This document shows positions 61,147 through 64,000 of a stretch of 64,000 nt of DNA, piece by piece. Every line of letters begins with the position of its first letter. Within the stretch, counting starts at the first letter, position 1. Under the pieces are notes generated by a model. The model saw only the letters and a program-made list of their open reading frames with translations. It searched no databases and was not told where the DNA came from. The DNA is from Burkholderia cepacia (lineage in GTDB: Bacteria > Pseudomonadota > Gammaproteobacteria > Burkholderiales > Burkholderiaceae): the NCBI RefSeq assembly GCF_001039005.1, contig NZ_LDWR01000056.1:29103-93102 (forward strand). Direction: 5' to 3'. The translations under genes were made by a program, and so were the position numbers.

Positions 61147-61830
61147 CTACGCAGGCTGTTGCGTGCCGTGCCGGCCGAACCACGACGGCACGAGCGCGAC
61201 CGCATCGTCGAGCGATGCGAGCACGTGCAGGCTCAGCGCGACGATTTCGGGTGTCGGTGCCTTCAGGTCGGGCACGGTGACGACCGACGCGCCGGCGCCG
61301 GCAGCCGACTGCGCGCCGAAGTCGCTGTCCTCGAACGCGACGCAAGCGTGCGCCGGCACGCCGAGGCGTTCGGCCGCGAGCCGGTAGACGGCCGGGTCGG
61401 GCTTGCCGCGCGCGACTTCGTCGCCGCCCGCGATCGCGCGAAAGAACGGCAGCACGCCGACCGCGTCGAGCCGCGTGCGGATCACGTCGCACGCGGACGA
61501 CGACGCGACCGCGCACGGAATGCCGGCCTGCGCGAGCGCGTCGAGCAGCGCGAACGCGCCGGGCTTCAGCGGAAACTTCGGATGCGGCTCGGGTGCCGCG
61601 AGCTGTTCGCGCACGCGGGTGCGCACTGCGTCGAACGTATCGGGGTTGCCGATCAGGCGCGCGAGGATGACCTGGCCTTCGGCGAACGAGCGGCCGACGA
61701 TCTGCAGGTAGTCGGTGGCGGTCAGCACGACACCGTGCGCATTCGACACGTCGATCCACGTGTTCATGATGGTCCGCTCGGAATCGACGAGCAGGCCGTC
61801 CATGTCGAAGAGCGCGGCGGAAAAGGTCAT
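61147..61830 (-). CDS. HAD-family hydrolase (beta-phosphoglucomutase-like)
   Basis: A 227-residue haloacid-dehalogenase-fold phosphatase. The nucleophile motif is LFDMDGLLVDSE (about 6-17), motif II is VASSSACDV, and motif III/IV are RGKPDPAVYRLAAE and VAFEDSDFGAQSAAGAG. A helical cap lies between about 17 and 85. The substrate is unknown; sugar phosphates or pyridoxal phosphate are typical for this subgroup. ATG 61830 starts the conserved sequence. It faces the LprI-like gene and follows argH after 95 bases on the same strand. Confidence 0.87.
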   Translation of the reverse strand: MTFSAALFDMDGLLVDSERTIMNTWIDVSNAHGVVLTATDYLQIVGRSFAEGQVILARLIGNPDTFDAVRTRVREQLAAPEPHPKFPLKPGAFALLDALAQAGIPCAVASSSACDVIRTRLDAVGVLPFFRAIAGGDEVARGKPDPAVYRLAAERLGVPAHACVAFEDSDFGAQSAAGAGASVVTVPDLKAPTPEIVALSLHVLASLDDAVALVPSWFGRHGTQQPA

Positions 61831-61884
61831 CGGCGGCATCCGGGAAGCGGGGAAGGCGAGGGGCGGCACGACGGCCGCCCGAAT

Positions 61885-61910
61885 GAAAAACGGACGCCGA
61901 AGGCGTCCGT
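61885..61910 (-). terminator. Rho-independent terminator after argH
   Basis: On the - strand, ACGGACGCC-TTC-GGCGTCCGT followed by TTTTTCATTC, 15 bases past the argH stop. Confidence 0.85.
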
Positions 61911-61924
61911 CCGGAACAGCGGGC

Positions 61925-63334
61925 TTACTGGCCGAGCGCGGCGCGGGCAGCCTTGACCGCCGCGCGCACCTGGTCGGGTGCGGTGCCGCCCGGGTGGTTG
62001 CGGCTGGCGACCGAACCCTCGAGCGTCAGGTAGCCGAACACGTCGTCGCCGATCAGGTGCGCGACGTTCGGCAGATCCTGCTTCATCTCGTCGAGCGTCA
62101 GGTCGGCCAGGTCGATGCCGCGGTCGTCACAGATCTTCACCGCGTGCGCGACGGCTTCGTGCGCGTCGCGGAACGGCAGGCCGCGCTTCACGAGGTAGTC
62201 GGCGAGGTCGGTGGCGGTCGAGAAGCCCTGCAGCGCGGCCGCGCGCATCGCGTCCGGCTTCACGGTGATGCCCGCGACCATTTCGGCGAAGATCCGCAGC
62301 GTGTCGGCGACCGTGTCGACCGTGTCGAACAGCGGTTCCTTGTCTTCCTGGTTGTCCTTGTTGTACGCGAGCGGCTGGCCCTTCATCAGCGTGAGGAGCG
62401 CCATCAGGTGGCCGTTCACGCGGCCCGTCTTGCCGCGCGCGAGCTCGGGTACGTCCGGGTTCTTCTTCTGCGGCATGATCGAGCTGCCCGTGCAGAAGCG
62501 GTCTGCGATGTCGATGAAGCCGACGCGCGGGCTCATCCACAGCACGAGTTCTTCGGAGAAACGCGACACGTGCGTCATCACGAGCGCGGATGCCGCGGTG
62601 AATTCGATCGCGAAGTCGCGATCGGATACCGCGTCGAGCGAGTTCGCGCAGATGCCGTCGAAGCCGAGCGTCTTCGCGACCGCGTGACGGTCGATCGGGT
62701 AGCTCGTGCCCGCGAGCGCGGCCGCGCCGAGCGGCAGGCGGTTCACGCGGGTGCGGCAGTCGCGCATGCGCTCGGCGTCGCGCGAGAACATCTCGACGTA
62801 CGCGAGCAGGTGGTGGCCGAACGTGACGGGCTGCGCGACCTGCAGGTGCGTGAAGCCCGGCATGATCGTGTCGGCATTCTGTTCCGCGAGGTCGAGCAGC
62901 GCGCCGCGCAGGTCGTTCAGCAGGCCGCCGATGCGGTCGATCTCGCCGCGCAGCCACAGGCGGATGTCGGTCGCGACCTGGTCGTTGCGCGAGCGGCCCG
63001 TGTGCAGGCGCTTGCCCGCATCGCCGATCAGCGCCGTCAGGCGCGCCTCGATGTTCAGGTGGACGTCTTCGAGGTCGAGCTGCCATTCGAATTCGCCGCG
63101 CTCGATCTCGCCCTTGATCTGTGCCATCCCGCGTTCGATCGCCGCCAGGTCGTCGGCGCTGATGATCTTCTGCGCGGCGAGCATGTTCGCGTGCGCGAGC
63201 GAGCCGGCGATGTCGACGAGCGCAAGGCGCTTGTCGAAAAACACCGACGACGTGTAGCGCTTGACCAGCTCCGACATCGGTTCCGAGAAGCGGGCCGACC
63301 AGGCCTCGCCCTTTTTGTGCAGTTGGGACGTCAT
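61925..63334 (-). CDS. argH: Argininosuccinate lyase
   Basis: A 469-residue enzyme that splits argininosuccinate into arginine and fumarate. The superfamily signature GSSIMPQKKNPDVPEL is present, as are TGRSRNDQVATDIRLWLR and FTHLQVAQPVTFGHHLLAY. The start at ATG 63334 (MTSQLHKKGEAWSARFSEP) is the usual one. It is preceded by a 137-base gap to the next upstream gene and followed by its own terminator. Confidence 0.96.
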   Translation of the reverse strand: MTSQLHKKGEAWSARFSEPMSELVKRYTSSVFFDKRLALVDIAGSLAHANMLAAQKIISADDLAAIERGMAQIKGEIERGEFEWQLDLEDVHLNIEARLTALIGDAGKRLHTGRSRNDQVATDIRLWLRGEIDRIGGLLNDLRGALLDLAEQNADTIMPGFTHLQVAQPVTFGHHLLAYVEMFSRDAERMRDCRTRVNRLPLGAAALAGTSYPIDRHAVAKTLGFDGICANSLDAVSDRDFAIEFTAASALVMTHVSRFSEELVLWMSPRVGFIDIADRFCTGSSIMPQKKNPDVPELARGKTGRVNGHLMALLTLMKGQPLAYNKDNQEDKEPLFDTVDTVADTLRIFAEMVAGITVKPDAMRAAALQGFSTATDLADYLVKRGLPFRDAHEAVAHAVKICDDRGIDLADLTLDEMKQDLPNVAHLIGDDVFGYLTLEGSVASRNHPGGTAPDQVRAAVKAARAALGQ

Positions 63335-63471
63335 GGCGATTCTTCGAAGGGGAGTTGGGCGGCGTGCGCCGCCGAGGGAATCCCGCGATTCTAACATTCG
63401 CGGGCCTGCCCGCCGACGCGCGCAGCCGTTCGCGGCGGCCCGCCGGCCGTTACCGGCGTGGCCCGGCCCGC

Positions 63472-64000
63472 TCAGTCGCGCACGAGCACGACCAGCTTCA
63501 GGTCCTCGCGGTGCGCGGGCTTCAGCGTGATCTGCTGGTACACGAGGCGGCCGTCGGCCGGGTGGTCGAATTCGCGCAGGCCGCCTTCGCGCTCGAACAC
63601 GTCCTGCGACGCCCAGTACTGCGCGAACGCGTCGCTGCCGGCGGTCAGCGCGTCGATCAGCGCGCGCGTCGGTGCGTCGGTCAGGTGACGGATCGAATCG
63701 GCGCGGAATTCGGCCGCGAGCCGCCGCGCGCGGGTTTCCCAGTCGACGATCAGCGTGCGCGCGGCCGGCGACATGAACGTGAAGCGCAGCAGGTTGCGGT
63801 CGTGCTCGCCGTCGAGCCAGCCGGAAAACAGCGCGGCGGCCGGCGCGTTCCACGCGAGCGCGTTCCATTGCCGGTCGAGCACGTACGCGGGCGTCGCGAT
63901 CGCCGCGACGGTCGCGGCGAGCGTCGGCGGCAGGTCGCCGCCCGCGACGTCGGGCTCGGCCGGGTCGCGCTGCAACTGTCGAAGGCCGAGCGCGCGTACC
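63472..64000 (-). CDS. MmyB-like transcriptional regulator, C-terminal part (partial)
   Basis: The C-terminal 175 residues of a gene that continues past the right edge. The sequence PAYVLDRQWNALAWNAPAAALF, then NLLRFTFM and ELREDLKL-type ending HREDLKLVVLV, is the ligand-binding MmyB/PAS-like domain found after a Xre HTH in many Actinobacteria and Burkholderia. The HTH itself would be outside the window. The function of these regulators is mostly unknown. The frame is continuous to the last base shown. Confidence 0.8.
   Translation of the reverse strand, partial: VRALGLRQLQRDPAEPDVAGGDLPPTLAATVAAIATPAYVLDRQWNALAWNAPAAALFSGWLDGEHDRNLLRFTFMSPAARTLIVDWETRARRLAAEFRADSIRHLTDAPTRALIDALTAGSDAFAQYWASQDVFEREGGLREFDHPADGRLVYQQITLKPAHREDLKLVVLVRD

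Noticed and set aside
1..64000. CRISPR array, insertion sequence, prophage or genomic island
   Set aside because: No evenly repeated short direct repeats, no transposase or integrase, and no abrupt compositional change. The lone tRNA-Leu has no repeat of its 3' end elsewhere in the window that I can see.

Overview
The window is a stretch of chromosome from a high-GC betaproteobacterium, almost certainly a Burkholderia of the cepacia-complex type. This rests on base composition, on the protein sequences, and on gene orders such as cysB/cysI-DUF934-cysH-cysD-cysN-cobA, lptF-lptG diverging from pepA-holC, and DUF3460-scpA-panC-panD. It looks like stable core genome. I found no insertion sequence, prophage, CRISPR array or integration site, and nearly all the DNA is coding.

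Layout. 1-8.2 kb is an accessory-metabolism stretch: the start of an rRNA pseudouridine synthase, a CopC-like protein, a DinB protein, three short-chain dehydrogenases, an epoxide-hydrolase-like enzyme, and three LysR regulators, two of them divergent from likely targets. A tRNA-Leu(CAA) lies at 8.3 kb and an orphan amino-acid-type binding protein at 8.5-9.6 kb. 9.7-17.6 kb is assimilatory sulfate reduction: CysB diverges from sulfite reductase, a DUF934 protein, an APS-type reductase, CysD, CysN and a uroporphyrinogen methyltransferase, with a CbiX/SirB chelatase convergent at the end (siroheme supply for CysI). 17.6-23.2 kb carries lptG/lptF, pepA, holC, a DUF2486 protein and a small cytochrome c. 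23.3-29.5 kb carries ilvD and its divergent LysR, lgt, a SIMPL protein, an EVE protein, 6S RNA, zapA and a coiled-coil ZapB-like protein.

29.6-39.4 kb is a cobalamin locus. A cobalamin riboswitch heads a + strand operon (btuC, btuD, cobT, cobS, cobC-type phosphatase). A - strand operon (cobU, cbiB, cobD, btuF) converges on it, and cobQ is divergent from cobU. Together they encode corrinoid uptake plus the late amidation, aminopropanol and nucleotide-loop steps. No corrin-ring genes are in the window.

39.5-51.8 kb holds a tiny secreted protein, a DoxX protein, an orphan ParA ATPase, panD/panC, scpA, tamA/tamB, and a two-gene operon pairing a heme-oxygenase-fold putative diiron enzyme with a SAM O-methyltransferase. 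I consider that pair the best candidate for undescribed chemistry. 51.9-64 kb carries metG, an OmpA-like lipoprotein, the Mrp/ApbC Fe-S carrier, a SodC-like lipoprotein missing several metal ligands, dcd, a large basic-amino-acid decarboxylase followed by a secreted LprI-like protein, a HAD phosphatase, argH and the end of an MmyB-type regulator.

Functions are assigned from recognised motifs and remembered family knowledge only; no database search was made.
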